A stretch of 64,000 nt of DNA from Melastoma dodecandrum (Eukaryota; Streptophyta; Magnoliopsida; Myrtales; Melastomataceae), in the NCBI GenBank assembly GCA_029817715.1, contig JARUPY010000290.1, positions 6,200,001-6,264,000 on the forward strand, in the 5' to 3' direction. This document shows positions 35,975 through 48,673 of this stretch, piece by piece (position 1 is the stretch's first letter; the number at the start of each line of letters is the position of its first letter). Made by a program: the position numbers and the translations under genes. The notes beneath the pieces are model-generated. The model had not been told where the DNA came from. It ran no database searches and worked only from the letters and a program-made list of their open reading frames with translations.

Positions 35975-36937
35975 TTAAGGCACGTGCTCATGCTCTAGCA
36001 TCGGTAGAGTCCGAGTGAGTGCAGCCGACGGGGCTCTTGTCTCCCCGATGGTTGACATTTGCAGGGCTTCCCCTGCATCGGCCGCTCTTTCCATCCGTCT
36101 AATGTCAGTCCTTTGCTTATGTTTCCTTGCCCACAACACCAGCAGGGCTAGAACAGCAAGAAGGGCCGAGCCGCCGATCACGGAACCCACGATTTTCCCG
36201 ACCTCTTTAGAGCTTTTTTTCGGCCCAGCTCTCGGTGGAGTTAGGACTGCTGTTCCCGGAGGCTGACCGCTGGGTACGGGAGAAGGTGCAATGGATTCCA
36301 CCACTATGGAGAAATGCCCTTGCTGCGTCGTCGAGCACAGGATGCCTGATATCAAACTGCTTAGAATCACTGAACCGTTTGAATCGAACCGGACACACTT
36401 TGGTGTTGTCCCTAACGGAAGGACTGGAATGTAGCTCGAGAAGTTGATCCTTATAGGTGCCCCGGATGCCTCGATATCAAGTTCGGGAAGATTTGTTGCC
36501 GTCAAATTCAACGCGTCATAAGCGAGGAGACCGAGAACAGGAGCCATGTATGTATACCCGGGTAAAGGGTAGTAAACACTAGACCAATTACCCAGATCTT
36601 GGTACACCAATACGAGCCTCACAGTATAAGGGCGGACGATAACCCCCGGTGGAATCTCAAACTCTTTATAACTCACCACGCCATGTTTCCTCAAACTGCC
36701 ATTCCTAAGCCTCATTGCTGAAACCTTAACCCCCGTCAAATTCGCCGGCACAACCCCATCATAAGGGACCCCTGTCTTTGGGCGGACAAAAGCTCTGTAT
36801 GCATAATCCTGCAGAAGCTCATCCAACGCCCGTGCGGACTCCAAATTGGAAATGACACCTTGCGCTGCAACCCTCACCGGTCCAACAGACCACCACAGAA
36901 CCATGACAAGCATCGCAGGACTTCGGAGAAGCCCCAT
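35975..36937 (-). CDS. DUF1191 family single-pass membrane protein
   Basis: One exon of 320 codons from the ATG at 36937. Signal peptide (~1-25). The conserved DUF1191 ectodomain follows: ARALDELLQDYAYRAF, NLTGVKVSAMRLRNGSL, YKEFEIPPGV, LVLVYQDLGNWSS and PLPGYTYMAPVLGLLAYDA, with several N-glycosylation sequons. A Pro-rich stalk leads to one TM helix (~245-268, IVGSVIGGSALLAVLALLVLW), and a basic stop-transfer (RKHKQR) leads into a ~45-residue cytoplasmic tail. Plant-specific; molecular function unknown. The topology suggests a type I plasma-membrane protein. The leader upstream (to ~37,700) likely contains a UTR intron. Confidence 0.9.
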   Translation of the reverse strand: MGLLRSPAMLVMVLWWSVGPVRVAAQGVISNLESARALDELLQDYAYRAFVRPKTGVPYDGVVPANLTGVKVSAMRLRNGSLRKHGVVSYKEFEIPPGVIVRPYTVRLVLVYQDLGNWSSVYYPLPGYTYMAPVLGLLAYDALNLTATNLPELDIEASGAPIRINFSSYIPVLPLGTTPKCVRFDSNGSVILSSLISGILCSTTQQGHFSIVVESIAPSPVPSGQPPGTAVLTPPRAGPKKSSKEVGKIVGSVIGGSALLAVLALLVLWARKHKQRTDIRRMERAADAGEALQMSTIGETRAPSAALTRTLPMLEHEHVP

Positions 36938-39256
36938 CGATGCAAATCACTGAGGAGACCACAGCCCTCCTCACCAAAAACCCTCCAGAAAGGCTCGAAC
37001 TTTATGACACGATGATCAGAAACCCAAAGACACCCCCCAATCCCAACCCAAATGGCAAGGAGGAGGAGAGAAATCCCGGGGGACGGCAGGTCGCAAGTTA
37101 TGCTGACTTGATTTGAATATTTCCAAAACACTAACCCTCAGAAAACCAGACAACCTTAAAACAAACAAAAATACAAGTGCAGGGGCGGTTTCTGTTCCAA
37201 TCTCCCTTGTTGTTTCTGTAAAAAGGCACAAGTGGATTCCTTCCCTCACATCATCCCAACCGAAAGATCAAAGGAAAAGAGAAAGGGAAGAAGCCTTCTT
37301 CCAACCATTTGAGGGGTTTCCCTTAATTCCTCCCTCCCCCTCCACCTCTTGACGTAGAAATAATCCAAGGATACTTGCCAAATACTCCTCACCCCAACCC
37401 CCTCTCCTTTATTACAAAACCGCTGTAATTAAAACCCCGATTGCCCCCCATCGTTGCCGCATATACCTCCGACCCAAATCAATGTAGAGACTCCCCGCGA
37501 TTCCCCCAAATAGCTCTCCTTCCTTCCCTAACCCAAATCCAGTAAAACCCAGAGGAATATCAACACCCTGGGAGAAAGCACCCTCCTTTTCCTCTTCTTC
37601 CTTCTTCGTCCCCTAGAAATGCACAACGGTGGAGTAACGAAACCCCGCTCGATTCCTCCAATTCTCACAGAAAATCGAGCTACCCAGAAAGCCTATATCA
37701 CGGAACAGCCGTAAAGATCGAGACTTTACGCGAGCAGCGGGAAGATCACGACATGGGCAAGGTAGGGGAGGGTAATGCAGTGACTTTGTTGGGAAGGGGA
37801 TGGGAAACTGTGCATGGGGTGAAGGACGAGTGGGAAATGGTGGAGGAGGAGATGTGAAGGTGGAAAAGAAGAGAAAGGGGATAGATAAGCTTTTTTTCTT
37901 GGTTTAGGGAGAGGAAGCGGAGAAGAGAAAGGTTAGGACATCATCGGACTTGTGGTGGACTGGGTTTGGTTGGGTGGTGGGCGGTGGCCATGTGTGAAGA
38001 AAGAGCGAGTAAAAATAATGATAAAGGTGTACAAACTTCAGTGCTAAGCTATTTTAATTTCTCTGATGAGTTTGATCATATTCATACATGGGACAGGGTC
38101 TAAAAATGAGAGGTTACTTTTTTTTTGGCAGAATTCGGTATTAATTAAATGCTTGAGGTTAGTGTGTGAAATGAATGTAGGTGGGGGGGTTTTATAGGGT
38201 TTGATTCAGAGAAAGGAAGTGACTAGGAATTTATGGAAATTTCAGAGAGTCAAACTCATTGTTTCAGTGGAAAAAGGAACACTAACACCCCACACCCTCC
38301 CACCCACTTCTTTAGTGTTTTTTTTTTTATATGTTCTTACAAATATCTCAGGGGTATCATCCCTGAATTGTTAGTATTATTGGTTTTAATACGAAAATTC
38401 GAGTCTGATCAGATAGACCGGATTTTGGTTGATGAGTGTTAAAAGAGGTGGGAGTGAAAGAAAAAGGATAAATAACACTCCTTACAGTCAGTTCTACCTA
38501 CGTACGCGGAAATTTACAGATCCACTAAGCTTATTTTCAACCCTTGAAGCATTTCATCGTGTCTCATATGAAGTTGACGTTATTGATTTTTTCACACTTG
38601 ACGTTGACGTGTTTCGTACATATTTCGTACATTTATATAAATTTATAAGAAATCTATTAATAAATATACGGAAGTAATATCACAACTTACTGTAAATGTA
38701 CGAAAATGCGTTACATACGTATGTACCAAAAGAAAAAAATGACTGTCATCTTCGTAGAGAACGGGCCGTCCCGTTCCTTTCCCTTGGAAACATGATGCTC
38801 TCTGCTCGACTATGCTCTTACATTAGTGACTCGTTATTATTAATTATATTTAATGAATACATTTAATTTCATCCTTTACTTTTTTCGCAATCGTTGACGT
38901 CGTTGTCTCTCCTCCGTCGAGTAGGACAAAAATTCAAAGGTCACAAAAAAATGCATGAAATTTTGAAAATGATTGGAAGTTGATGGGACTTGTCGATATC
39001 TCTAAAAGACCAATCAAGCAATTTTGTCCATTGCAAATGAGCTGTCTATCTTTTACTCAAAGAGGAAGTATTAGAAGGGCCGGATGGTGGGCCTGGACGC
39101 GATACAGGCCTAAAAATACACCTATTGGGCCGACTGGGCATGATAAGCCCATTATGCATACCTTTCATCCGCCGCGATCGCATCCTTTCCCTTTTTCTGG
39201 TGTTTAATTGGCTTGATTTTGCTTAATTATATGACTAAATTACAAATGATTTTTAC
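36938..39256. other. DUF1191 leader/promoter and intergenic DNA
   Basis: 36,940-37,740 is transcript-like leader sequence of the DUF1191 gene. 37,740-39,250 has no recognisable gene. GGGCC-type words recur at 39,080-39,150. Confidence 0.45.
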
Positions 39257-41361
39257 TTATGAAGGAGGAAATGATACAAATCTTGATGTGTTTGCAGCAG
39301 TTGGCAGATGTATATTACGATTCATCTCCTCTAGCTTTGCCTTCAGGTAAGATAGATTGAACGAGAACGGCCTCGCGTCGGCCTGCACCGAGAGATGTCG
39401 GCACGCTTCGGAGCTCGCAGCTGCTTTTCTATTGAGATAGATTTCGCCACCCTGGTAAACTGGTAGAGGCAGAGGATCTGTTCTTAGAGCAGATATGTTG
39501 CTCGGCTTCTCGCTGTTGTCGCGGTTGAAAGAACTAGCTTTGGCGTTCGTCAGTCCGAGAACCGTCACGCGAGAAGGGCGACTGGCGGGGATCGGAGGCC
39601 TCGAGATGGGAACTGCTGCTGTCGGTTGTTCCGATACAAGAGGGCAGGGGAACGGCTGGACTGGTTGTTCTGGAATTTGACATGAACATGTCGGCAGTTC
39701 GGACGGAAGGTCAATGCTCGAGGAAGGAGGTCTGGCATATTGTAATCCTTGTAGCTTCCTCAGGGCAACCTTCTGTGCTGTTGGTCCTAAATCCTTGCAG
39801 AACCTCATTAGGCTTTCCCTGTATTCGATTTCGTATTGCCGGAGCTGAAGAGATCGTTCGTCAGTCTTGATGGTTCAAGCATATGATGCTGCTACAGGGG
39901 ACGATTTTTTTTCTTCCTTTCATCCTCATAGAGGAATTGCAGCATGCAAGAGGACTTACATGTAAGGTCGGTCGAATCTCGTCGCAGAATATACTCAAGG
40001 CAGGACCTCTGTCGTTGATAAAAGCCATCCACGGCTTGTACCTAGAACGCTTGTCCGGCTCAGATGAGCTGGGCCATCGGCCGTCCCTAGCTGTGGAAGG
40101 TGATTACGCGGAATCAGTTACCTCTGGCGAAAATAAACAACCGAGTAAAAATTAATGGTCAGTCAATCGAACCTTCGACTCCATCCAGGACGCTCTTCCG
40201 AACACGACGTCTCTGCTTTGAGCTTGGACTTCCATGACCGGTTACACCACTCGAGCGAAATGGGGTAAAAATATTCGTATAGATGCCACCTGCAGGGGAT
40301 CTCCGAGAGTGGATTCTGCGATTTTTAGGTATCTCTCTCTCCAACCAACCAAAACTATGCCTCGCCTGGGCTGCCCTGGACTCAAAGCCAGTAGGGTCAG
40401 ACCGTAGGAGACGGAAAACCCTCTTCGCCAACTCGTGGATTGTGCGGGCCTGCCGAGCATCCACATAAAAACCTGACCACATGGTTGGATGTTTTGGTAT
40501 TGAGAGATTGGGAATTGGTAACCTGTCTGAAGTAAATGGTGGATTTCGCATTGAATTTCAACGCATTCTCTGTGATCAGGAACACATCGCCCTGACAAAA
40601 AAATCACCCAAAATTGAAGAACGAAAAGCAATCTCGGATCAAGATATTTCTGGGAAAACATCCAAATTTTAGTAAAGAATGAAATAAGGTGTAGAAGAAC
40701 ATTGTCGGAAAAACCTCAAATTGATCAAGATCTGTATACATTCCTTCATGGAGTTTAGCCCTCATTGTGCCGAAGTCCATCGCCTCCTTCACTTGCTCAC
40801 GACATCCCTGAAAAAAGACGCCTCTGTAATGGTCACTCCATATTAGGCTCACTAGGTTATGCCAATCATGTCGCAAGGGCAACGGGACGTACCTCTTCTT
40901 CCTTCGCCGGTTCTCCAAATAACTCGTATGTATCCCTTCTGAACAATCAAAACTGAGTAAAGGCATTTTTTGGACAGACTAGACAAAGTTAAATGAATGA
41001 CATTGCACCTCTGTAGAATGTCAAGGACTAGCTCGAGCACATTCTTTTCGGGCATCATCGTGCCGGCCACACCAGTCAGCTCTTCTGACAATCGAACCAT
41101 GGACACCATGTCGTCGTCGTCGCCCGCAATGGGGTCCTCGTCAAACGGTCCCAGCTTCCTCTTCCTCCGGTTCCTAGTCCTACATGCCGGTCCCTCGTAG
41201 TAATCCACAATGTTTTCTCTTCCGACCATCCTACCGGCAAGGATGACTCTGTCCTTCCGTGCTGCGATTCGCAGGCTCTTCCTTTTTCTCTCCTTCATAA
41301 TATTACCTTCACCACCACCACCACCACCACCGCCACCGCCACCGCCACTACTACTACTCAT
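39257..41361 (-). CDS. Bromodomain protein (plant At1g76380/At1g20670-like), seven exons
   Basis: Exons (minus): 41361-41009, 40938-40893, 40807-40715, 40591-40523, 40449-40173, 40090-39960 and 39844-39257, all in phase, 518 aa. A poly-Gly run follows the start, then a basic segment (RKRKSLRIAARK). The bromodomain (~105-230) reads NVLELVLDILQRRDTYELF, MDFGTMRAKLHEGMYTDLDQFE, LITENALKFNAKSTIYFRQ and ARTIHELAKRVF. The acetyl-lysine-contacting Asn is present (ENALKFN). The ZA-loop block, GYYDIVKEPMDF in relatives, is GCREQVKEAMDF here, losing the Tyr and Pro. The C-terminal part keeps family blocks (RYKPWMAFIND; EYRESLMRFCKDLGPTAQK). Expected role: nuclear chromatin reader. The altered loop may weaken acetyl-lysine binding. 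Confidence 0.9.
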
Positions 41362-41882
41362 GTTTGGTTTCGCTATCAAGCCGGTGATTCGATTCCCTGC
41401 TCGATTGATTTATAGGGACCAAATCTTAAGGTTAATTATTCCATAATAACTAGACAAATCTAATCCATATGGTTAGGACATTTGTAGCATCGGGAATGAT
41501 CATTCATTATTGATCTCGTCTTAAATTAGCCACTGAATTAAACCTGATTAATCAAGAATAAATTTCATTTGATAAGTTTCTCTGCTAGACAAGATTGAGG
41601 TTTGATTGGCACAGATCGGACAAATATTTCTGGCGCCAGAGGGCTACTGCTGTTTTCTCCTGTTTCTACGTTTGGCCGATTACCTAAGTCGGTCTATCAA
41701 TGTCTTGAAAACCTTGTTAACAGGTCGCGGAGTTTCTTGCCCGTGCATTCATTCGCCGGTGACACATTGACTGCGACGAGCTGCACTGTAGACACTGGTG
41801 TTCACTGATGAACTATGGTTCTTCCCTTCATATGGATATGAACGATGAAGATTACATGTGGATTTATAATGTATATGTTCGA
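41362..41882. other. Bromodomain gene promoter
   Basis: Upstream flank of the bromodomain gene, ending where the duplicated DUF26 block begins. No gene seen. Confidence 0.5.
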
Positions 41883-42552
41883 ACACATGACATAGAACTT
41901 GACTGAAATGACGAAAACATACTCGAGATTACCATTTCCCCATCTCTTTCAGTACCGCCATCTCTGAAAAGGAACAAAAGTTAGACATGAGGGACGTTTC
42001 GTTGATCTGCTGGGCTGAAAACATTTTACAGCATCTTCTGACCTTTTTCCTTTGGCATATCTCTCGTTATCACGCTCAACATTCATGGACAGACTCGGAT
42101 CCTAGGATTTTCTAGACCATGTGTTTTGCAAACGGAAGTTGGTGTATTCAACAGGTTGGCTAATGGTCGGTTTGTGGGTTCGAGTCCAACTCTCTTGCGG
42201 AGATAGTGGTCCATTCAAGTCCTACAGGGAGAAGGATGGATCGTGATTGTAGACCGAGAAACCGTTTGCATGGGTTTGTCAGGCACGCTTATTTGTCTCG
42301 TAAGTCTTTACCTTACAGGAAGGCTTTAGGAAGAGAGACAAATTTACGAGGCCGGAATCGATTTCTTATACTTCAGAATTTTAGTAAAAGAGAGTACGAG
42401 TTCCTTCCCTTTCCTATTTCTTCTTCTTCTTGGGGATATAGAAATGTAACAGAAAGAAATTCACTTGGATTTCTTAACTAAATTCATCACATTCATTTCA
42501 CCATTCCAAAGAACTAAACGTTCGTCATCATACGGCTAGCGAGCGACAGGTA

Positions 42553-43248
42553 TCAACCGTTGATGCTCTGCCCGCGAAACACACCAAACAGTATAAGAAG
42601 AACAACCACGAAAACGAACAAAAAGAAAAACACCGTCTTCTTTTGAGTTGTACTAGAAAGGACAGCCATTACTTGATTTAGTCGTCCATTTCTCATCAAC
42701 AGTAAGTATGTAAAAGAAAGGAGTTCCACAGTTTTATTTCATGGTATATTAGGAAGAGGGAAGGAGGAATGACCTGGGTAGCCTGCCAGGAACCAGGATA
42801 AGAGGACCTCGATGATGAGCAAAGAGCCGAGTTTTCTTTACCCATCCCTGTTGAATGGAGTGTCTCTGAACCTTAGCCTGCAGTCTACCAGTTGGCATAC
42901 AGCCGCGATGGACCTCGAACAATGTTGGAGTAGGAACATCCGGGAAATTTCCAAGCAGGTCGCACAGTCGTCCCCAGATAGATGCAAGCCGCAAATTCCA
43001 TGGCCGTACACTGTGAGATGTCCATACTGGGCATGACTATACAGATTCCGGCCTCTGGCGTACGTATTCCGTGCTATGTAAGAATTGAGGGCATCCCTAG
43101 CCCGGCCGAAAGCATCCGTATAACCAAGTTCGGAACCACAAGAGTAATACAACAATTCCAAGTTAGGAACAGCAACTACGACCACCTGTTGTATCAGGAA
43201 AACGACGGCCACCAACGAGAACAGGGCGATCAACTTACTCGAAATCAT
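42553..43248 (-). CDS. DUF26 (Gnk2/ginkbilobin-type) protein, copy A, with predicted membrane anchor
   Basis: Exon 1 (43248-42842) encodes a signal peptide (MISSKLIALFSLVAVVFLIQ) and one DUF26 domain with C86-x8-C95-x2-C98, C37, C110 and C123, plus an extra C118. AVCQLVDC aligns with the ginkbilobin C-terminus. If exon 1 is read through, it stops two codons later, but GG|GTAAAG is a good donor. A downstream exon (42691-42553) with acceptor GATGAG|A follows in exact phase and adds a basic-hydrophobic tail (KKTVFFFLFVFVVVLLILFG) and FRGQSING, 181 aa total. Single DUF26 proteins are secreted, antifungal mannose binders; two-domain PDLPs are membrane proteins. A single-domain anchored form would be unusual. 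The anchor exon is inferred from phase and conservation in copy B. Confidence 0.8.
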
Positions 43249-43320
43249 ACTACCCTATGGCTTTCCACCTATTGTGGCAGACTTAGTATGAGTTGTGCAG
43301 AAGGAAGACGGGGCAGGGAC

Positions 43321-43332
43321 TCTTTTATATAT
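43321..43332 (-). promoter_or_regulatory. TATA box of DUF26 copy A
   Basis: On the minus strand CATATATAAAAGAG lies ~75 bp upstream of the start codon at 43248. The same box is kept at copy B (59,807-59,818). Confidence 0.7.
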
Positions 43333-43676
43333 GCAAAACATATACAGTCAACATGCCGTGATGGCAAAAAGCATACTCGAGTTCATCGTTTCTTGTGATT
43401 TCCACGGATCATTAAGAAATGTTATTCGGCCGATTTCTGCTGATGCTGGGTAAAGCTCCATGGGACGGATAATTTTGGCGATATATAAGAATGTATGCGT
43501 CACAAACCGTCGTTTCTGACAAGTATATCTTGGGCATATCTTGTTATTGTGGGGTCACCCGCCTGTAATACTCGACTTAATTTAATCGGATTATTGGATT
43601 TTATAACAGAGGAGGAGACGAAGACTTTTCGACTTAGGCTTCTCATTTCTACTTCATACCCACTTTCCTGACTCGG

Positions 43677-46600
43677 ACACCTACTGCACTAACAATTTCT
43701 ATCACCTGTATCGCTTAACTGTGTTAGTATGGTTTCGATGATGCCGTATAAAAGGTAAGCTTATGCTGTGTAATTCTCTTTCACTTAATCATTATCATGA
43801 ATTATTTAATTAATTATCTAATTATTTAATGTTAATTACAATACTTTTAAATCACTTTGATTAGAAATCACTCTATATATAGAAAGCACGAGATTATTTA
43901 TACTAACTAAATAATAGATCTTATTATATTAAAAAAATAACTAAATAATAGAACTTATTATATTAAAAATCTCTTATTATAGTATATGATATTATCATAA
44001 TATGCTCGAATTAAAATAGATGCTCTTATGATACATGCTCATATTATTCATGCCCATATACCATACATATGTACACCAGAAAAATACATGCTCATATATG
44101 GCATATATGGGTATATAATAGAATCACTCTTTTAATAGCATTTTTTCTGCTGATTGATCTGGAACTATCCAACGGTCAATTAATCATTTCTCTCGCTGAT
44201 CAAGGACAACCCAGAATATGGACGTACTCCACACACGTATCCAGAAGATCTGCCAATCAATTTTGGAAACTAAGATTATCATTTGTCTGAATATTCTGTA
44301 AGCCATATCTCTTAGTATCGTAAACACAATCATGATCAGATGGCATGATTGATCTTTAAACAGAGTATCTCTCCCAATAGGGGAATGTTTTATTTGGCTT
44401 ACGTTTTATTTTCTTGTTTTGCAAAGACTTCCGTCAGCTACTGTACCTCTGTAATATGTTATTTGTAATTTGTATAAAATAGGATCAATTGTTAGATAGA
44501 AAAGTGGTGGACTTACGTGCAGAGTGAGAGTATTGTAGCCTAAGAGACTTGTGAGCTTTCGTTCTCTTTGGGGTTGAGCATCCGGTTACAGAAGGCAGGT
44601 GCCCAGGTTACAAGCTAGACAGGACGTGAGTGAGACTGTGAAGGATCTGGCTGCACTATGGCATGGTGGACTGTACGCACGCCCTCCGGCCTAGCACGCG
44701 TGTGGCGGTTCAGACGACTCGAGGATCCGGGCCCGCTCCCCCAAGGCCCAATCCGGTCGGCGCCACGACTCGAGCATCGGACGCTGCGGAAGGGAATCAG
44801 GTTGGGCTTTCTCTTGGTTCCCGAATGGGCCTGTGGGACATTTTACCAACTGTCTTCAGTTTCCTGAGGGCGACGGGCAAAAGGCTGCGTAAGTCCTCAT
44901 TTAGAAATTTTATGGAAGACTCGGAGAGCGGCTCGTGTTGCCGTTACCCATCCAAAATGGCTCCGTAAAACAGTATTGTTGTTTAACCTAGGTAAACTAT
45001 ATGGAGTCGCCACCGACTTAATTTTTTAAAAGCCTGATTTACGTCGAAAAAATCAGAGTGAGTTCGGGGATTCCTATTTACTAACTCTTTCATTCTAACT
45101 TGCGAAAAAGGTGGCGATTGTCAAAAAATGTTTGCTTTTGATTAACGGGAGTTGGACCCGATTCGGAAGTCAGGCCGGACTCGTATCGACATTTTATGAG
45201 CGTTGGACCCGAATTTAAGTTTGTTTGATTAAAAAAATCAACACATGACATAAATCCTAAAAGCCTAAAGCATGCGAGCAAACACAATCAATTATCGAGA
45301 TCAAAGGGACGGGGAAGAGCGGTGACTACAGGCCTATACACTTGGGCCTGTAGCCCGTTACAGGTGGGCTTAAAAAAATATTCGGAGAGGCCTGCACCTT
45401 CCCTTTATACCTTAGATGAAGGTTGAAGTCACTTACGATCTTCGGACCGACAGTTTTTTAAAGCAACGATAGATCTGACCAAACGCGGTTTGTTACACGC
45501 GCCTTCGCATAATCTTCGTCTTCAAGATTGTAGAAACTTCGACAGAGTCCTCATCATCACATGCGTAATGTCCATGCAAAGAAGATGTAAATATGATTAG
45601 TTAATTCTCATTTCAAAAATCAAAGAATTGATTCGAAATTGAAGAAAATAAATGTAAGTCATTACGAAATCAAAAGGATAAAGATCCAACCGTACATTAA
45701 ATAAATAAATCAATGACAAGTGTGTTTGTCAAATATCAATTACATCTAACGGTGAAATTATAAATTATGCAAGAATGAAGTTGAACACATATGCAGAAAA
45801 GAAACATAATGCGTGCCAATTTAAAAAGAAGGCACAACTTCACTTAGAATTATCCAATTTAAGTGAAATTAAAGCCTATGAATTTGTATCTTAAGGGAGA
45901 ATTTTCATGTCATATTTCACTCACATCCAACGGTGAAATCTCTTGAAATCAAGGAAAAAGTGTGGCTGTCTATGGAAATTGGACAACTTATGTACAAATA
46001 AAGAAAATTTCATAAGTTTTTAGTCATTCATCAAAAAATTATGAATTTTTTTCAGAAGGTAGATAACTTAAAAAATATTTAGCATACCAAATCTTAAGAA
46101 AAATAGAGATGTGATCTGGTGCCAGAATCACAAAGAATTGGTACCTTTGAACAGAACTTGTTTCAATCAAACAACATTGGAGATCAAGTTTGACCACGAT
46201 TGACCATAGGTTAATTTGCTCAAAGTAAAAAATGTAAAATATAGAAGTTGTAGTAGATTGAGAAATCTAAATCTAGATTTCAATTTTAGTCCATTCAAAA
46301 CTCAAATGAATAAGCTGTACCATCTGGTGCATAGGATACTCATGCTACCGCAAAAGAGCCGAAGACAATAGAGGTCTTCATTTTTCCTGAATTTTTGGAC
46401 TAATAAGATGAACCCGGAAGCCAAAACTCAAAGAAGAAAATTTATAAAAGACTCAAATTCCGTCTCAAAGACACCAATTTCATAAAATTAAGACGTGTGA
46501 TGAAAAAATTTTAAGTTTTTTGTGCAACAATATAGACCTGCTACAAGATGCAGTAATGTCTACGACCTACCTGCACTCTACCGGTGATTTGATCAATATA

Positions 46601-48673
46601 TGTGACTTTAGTGAAAAAGTATATAACAAAAAAGTTTTAGAGAATTTAAAGAGGTATCCATTCCAATTAATTTCACATTTGAAGTAGCTCTGATGTTCGA
46701 GCTGTATCCCAAATACTTAAACAACTATCCCACTCGTGTACAGAATCAAGTTGTTTTCTTTGAACAGACGAAACTTGACCAAGCAAGTGTTAAATGAAAA
46801 AGCTTAAAACATAAAAGTTATGGAAGATTCAAAGAAAGAATGACTCCAAGTGATTTCAAACAAATCTGAGCTATACAAATTAAGATACGCTTGTTAGAGT
46901 GTATCTGCACGCTCCGCGGATGCACGGAACATGGCAGCTTCATTCTCCGGCGTTCAAAGAGGAAAAGCACTAACAAAATGTACTTGTTTGGAAAATTTTT
47001 CAACAGAGAAGTTGTTATACATTAAGAAAGGAAGTTAAAGAGTTAAAAAACGGCCGAATCCATGTAGTAAGCAAAGAATTACGTCAAAAAAATCTCAAGT
47101 ACACGCAGCAGCAATGGACATCTTTGTTCCAGCATGCGTATATCCAAAAAAAAAAAAATTTGATTGCAGCTCAGATTGCACACATATGTTAACACACAAC
47201 TTGTCCGAAATACATTGAAATAGGGAGAGAATGGACGCGATCTTGTATGATTTCGAATTTGCTAGCTTCGATTATGATATGCAGATGTTTTCCGAGATTT
47301 CCGGAGATACCGTAACATGTGTTCATGCAAAAAATAGCAACAGATGAAGGTTAGACTTGTCTAAGGGTCTGCAAAATAAAGAGAAAATAGATGGTAGAGT
47401 GACTCACCGAGGATGAAGCCTAATCGACATGGATTTCGGAGGTGTTTATGGGATAAGCGCTCGCGATGGGAGACTAAAGCCTACCCCACACCTCTCGAGC
47501 ACGCACGCTCGAGATGGGAGACTCGTGTCCGTGTCGGGAGGGGCTTCTCAGCTGGATGCTCACGATGGGAGCATGTATGACATTTCATAGAGCGAGACAC
47601 GAAGTCGGGGCTGACCAACATACAAGCTTTGAGCTCCTCCATTACTCTTCGCCTCATCGATATCATTTTCTCGCAGAAAACAAAGCAAGTAGAAAAGCAA
47701 AAGGGGAAAGGGAGGTCAGATGCCATCGTATAAGGATAAGCACACAGAGAAACAAAAGTGAGATTGCTCACCTTTCTGAAGGTGAGAAGTTCGCAGTTGA
47801 TCGATGCAATTATCTTGCTGTCGAAGGTTGAATGTGGGTGTTGAGTGGGTCGTCTAAAGAAGGCATGCTTCCATCATTGCAGCGGGAAGACGCCATCATC
47901 ACATGTCGTAGCCGATGATGTCGGGGTCATAGTCTGAGACCAACGTTGTGGCCGCTGTGTCCAGAGGAATTGATGACCATCGCAGCCTGAGGTATCGTGT
48001 TCTTCTCGCTGTTTTCATTGAGTGCTCCGTTTGGGTTGATTCTTGAGGGGGTTTCCACGGCGTTAACTTTTCTTACCTTGTTCTGCCAAGAGTTGAGAGA
48101 AGACGCACGACGAAGAAGAGAGCTGAAGGGAGGATGAGTTCAGGAGGTGGCGGGACTCCTTTCTCTCTTTTCTTTCATAAAGAATGGAATCTCTTCCTTA
48201 AAAAAAAAACAAATCCCCTCCGACCCCCTCCCCAATTACTTTTTTTCTTCTTCTTGTTATGAGAATGAAAGCAGATGGTGGGGACCAATCTCCAAGTGGT
48301 AGTCCTAAGGGGCTATCATGCCATCCCCCACTCCCCATAGCAAGCCGTTGGTGGGCATAATCGTTTGGGACTGTCATCAGGAGTCAATTTGGGGGCAACG
48401 TCGTACAATCCCTTCGCGGGATAGCTGTTTGGAGATTCTATCTTATCCTAATAATTTGTCAACTTATGAAGCTTTCATCCGATGGCTGAATTTTAAACTT
48501 AGAGATCAAATCCAATGGTCGAAATCAAATATGGTTAAAAGGTGGGCTAATGAGGTTGAACTTGTGATGAGCCTGTACATTTTGGTTTCAAGGTCTTGTT
48601 GGATTTTAAATTGGGCCATTTAAAAACCGGTGATAAATTTTTTGGCCCAATAATAATTTGGGGTATCACACGG
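43677..48673. other. 5 kb repeat-derived region without a supported gene
   Basis: 43,790-44,120 is very AT-rich. 44,500-44,670 resembles 48,790-48,890 (shared GTGAAGGATCTGGCTGCAC-type sequence). 44,990-45,120 contains GGAGTCGCCACCGACTTAAT, matched at ~56,910. 45,300-47,400 is AT-rich and gene-free. 47,470-47,580 has three GATGGGAG words after CTCG-type sequence. The pattern fits old LTR-retrotransposon debris, but I found no protein trace here. Confidence 0.45.

Larger units (their letters stand above)
41883..43676. repeat. Duplicated block, copy A (partner 58,557-60,177)
   Basis: From ACACATGACATAGAACTTGA to the CTTCATACCCACTTTC region, the DNA matches 58,557-60,177 nearly base for base over long stretches in the same orientation. 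Copy A has ~165 extra bases (about 42,232-42,397) and a few smaller differences. The block contains one complete DUF26 gene with its promoter. Confidence 0.92.

Noticed and set aside
42150..42210. tRNA-like T-arm (GGGTTCGAGTCC)
   Set aside because: Only the T-arm resembles a tRNA, with a mismatch in its stem. No matching acceptor stem, D-arm or anticodon arm upstream. The copy at ~58,845 is even less tRNA-like.
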